From the NCBI GenBank assembly GCA_964522505.1, contig CAZFWJ010000008.1:1-64000 (forward strand): a stretch of 64,000 bases of DNA, written 5' to 3'. Of this stretch, positions 62,909-64,000 are shown piece after piece. The notes beneath the pieces are model-generated. The model was not told the origin of the DNA and ran no database searches. It worked only from the letters and a program-made list of their open reading frames with translations. Position 1 is the stretch's first letter. Every line of letters starts with the position of its first letter. Made by a program: the position numbers and the translations under genes. This DNA is from GYS-P2D sp964522505 (lineage in GTDB: Bacteria; Bacteroidota; Bacteroidia; Chitinophagales; Saprospiraceae).

Positions 62909-63916
62909 TCCTGTAAGGAATTTCATCATAAACACAAGGATGACACTAATGGCCAGCCCGAGGAATACTTTGGCTAAGTCCATACCTATTGCCTTATACT
63001 TAGAAGAGTCCATTTTGCCATTGAGCCTGAAGTTCATTGCAATCTCTCGTCCAGCCAGTAGGCCTATGAATACCCATGTGGTACTCATCGGCAGCTTAGC
63101 ATCCCAGAGGCCTAAGATATCTTGCTTGAATATGAGGAGGACGATACCATAGATTAAGTCTATGAATGTTGCCGATCTGATGTCATCAGTATTGGTCTTA
63201 GCACGTACAATATCCTGAATCTTACCACCACGAGAGTAAAAGATATATCCTAATAGCCCCACCAGTATCAATAGCGACACGATGAATGTCGGCAGGCTCA
63301 TGTCATCCTTACCGAGATAGACATAAATATTGGCGAGATCTTGGGTGAGCCACTGTGTCCACAGAAAACCAGTAGAGAACCATTGTGCGCCTACCCAAAA
63401 CTTTCGATTGGTCCATATCCCATGATCTGCACCGCCTAATGGATGTGCCAAGAATCGCTTTTCGGTAGCCTTAGTAATGAGTGTATAGACAATGGCCCCA
63501 ACCCCAAATGCGATCAAATAGCCCATAACCGACTTAGTAACCATGCCTTGTAAGCTCTTGACACTAAAAAATGTCAGAATTAAAAAAGTCGTACTAACCG
63601 GTATGCCTATGCGCGTCAATAGTAATAGGACCAATGGGGGGAGCACATAGTGCCAGGTCAATTCATCGGGGATATCGATCTTGTCAAGGCGGTCAAACGC
63701 AATGTCGTCACCGCCAAGACCAAAGGAGTCTCCTAGGCCAAGGTATCCAATGATCAGTATAGCCACCATGATGCTTCCAGCAAATGCCCAAAGCTCATAC
63801 CACTTTCTACTTTTTTCATTAGAAGTAAGGAAGGTTCCGAGCGTTTGAATAACGTCGTTTCCGACTACAGAATAGGCGGCAAAGGCAAATCCAAACCACA
63901 TGACGACCTCAGACAA
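62903..63916 (-). CDS. PiT-family-like phosphate permease (divergent)
   Basis: A 337-residue membrane protein with about nine helices. The N-terminal FAAYSVVGNDVIQTLGTFL resembles the PiT signature (a GND motif with downstream G), and a second conserved motif GIPVSTTFLIL fits the PiT family. The C-terminal half lacks a clear second GND motif, and the protein is shorter than typical PiT transporters. It probably moves phosphate or another anion with H+ or Na+. The start at 63916 leaves only 84 bp to the window end, so its upstream context is not visible. Confidence 0.6.
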   Translation of the reverse strand: MSEVVMWFGFAFAAYSVVGNDVIQTLGTFLTSNEKSRKWYELWAFAGSIMVAILIIGYLGLGDSFGLGGDDIAFDRLDKIDIPDELTWHYVLPPLVLLLLTRIGIPVSTTFLILTFFSVKSLQGMVTKSVMGYLIAFGVGAIVYTLITKATEKRFLAHPLGGADHGIWTNRKFWVGAQWFSTGFLWTQWLTQDLANIYVYLGKDDMSLPTFIVSLLILVGLLGYIFYSRGGKIQDIVRAKTNTDDIRSATFIDLIYGIVLLIFKQDILGLWDAKLPMSTTWVFIGLLAGREIAMNFRLNGKMDSSKYKAIGMDLAKVFLGLAISVILVFMMKFLTGS

Positions 63917-64000
63917 GAATAACAGGCTTTAGTTGGCGTAAAACTAATTCAATTTTAAGCATGAGCTAACAACACTGCTAGATTATCATTCATTACTGCT

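Overview
The window looks like a scaffold piece from a marine-type Bacteroidota, most like the Saprospiria/Lewinella group. The evidence is the gene content (T9SS C-terminal sorting domains, TamL, a TonB receptor with a CarboxypepD_reg-like N-terminus, DUF2911, giant dockerin-bearing surface proteins), promoter-like TAnnTTTG boxes, A/T-rich upstream regions without Shine-Dalgarno sites, and moderate-to-low GC. A run of exactly 100 N at 11542-11641 marks an assembly gap, so this is draft or metagenome sequence. No tRNA, rRNA, CRISPR array, transposase, integrase or phage gene was recognised.

Layout. 54-2306 (minus): an M20D amidohydrolase and a methionine-rich secreted protein. 2515-6017 (plus): an M16 protease pair, one catalytic and one inactive lipoprotein partner, closed by a strong terminator. 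6401-31231 (plus): the dominant feature, about 25 kb of giant secreted proteins. The first gene (6401-19315) is broken in this assembly by a frame break near 9.93-10.09 kb and by the N gap. The second (19774-27288) and third (27326-31231) are intact and almost contiguous. All three end in the same block: a beta-sandwich, a dockerin-like segment, a possible cohesin-like beta domain and a T9SS sorting domain. They are probably exported and anchored on the cell surface as adhesin or matrix proteins.

31283-36091: a TrmH-type RNA methyltransferase head-to-head with the outer-membrane assembly lipoprotein TamL, a repeat-bearing intergenic stretch, then a MEST-like alpha/beta hydrolase with a small membrane protein. 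36255-40148: a lone lipoprotein, then a YtrA-type operon (ABC ATPase, permease, GntR regulator, membrane-anchored protein). This operon has an inverted repeat, AGTGTA-N12-TACACT, just before its first gene that closely resembles the operator known for Bacillus YtrA. 40156-42642 (minus): thioredoxin-like protein, PanB and MltG. 42873-49138 (plus): DnaK, an OmpA-family protein, a membrane-anchored coiled-coil protein with two helix-hairpin-helix units, and an alkylglycerol-monooxygenase-like hydroxylase.

49139-51771 is gene-poor. It holds one short T9SS-secreted protein with a good promoter, two minus-strand terminators and a candidate small RNA. 51772-56626 (minus): RarA, a lipoprotein translationally overlapping a double-DUF2911 protein, and a membrane-anchored M20 peptidase. 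56787-61775 (plus): a stand-alone response regulator, then a beta-helix lipoprotein and TonB-dependent receptor transcribed together from a clear promoter and ended by a terminator. 62075-63916: a two-lobed aspartic protease converging on a PiT-like permease.

The most promising system is the array of three giant proteins with a common C-terminal block. The best regulatory observation is the YtrA-like operator, and the best RNA candidate is the minus-strand transcript at about 49585-49708.
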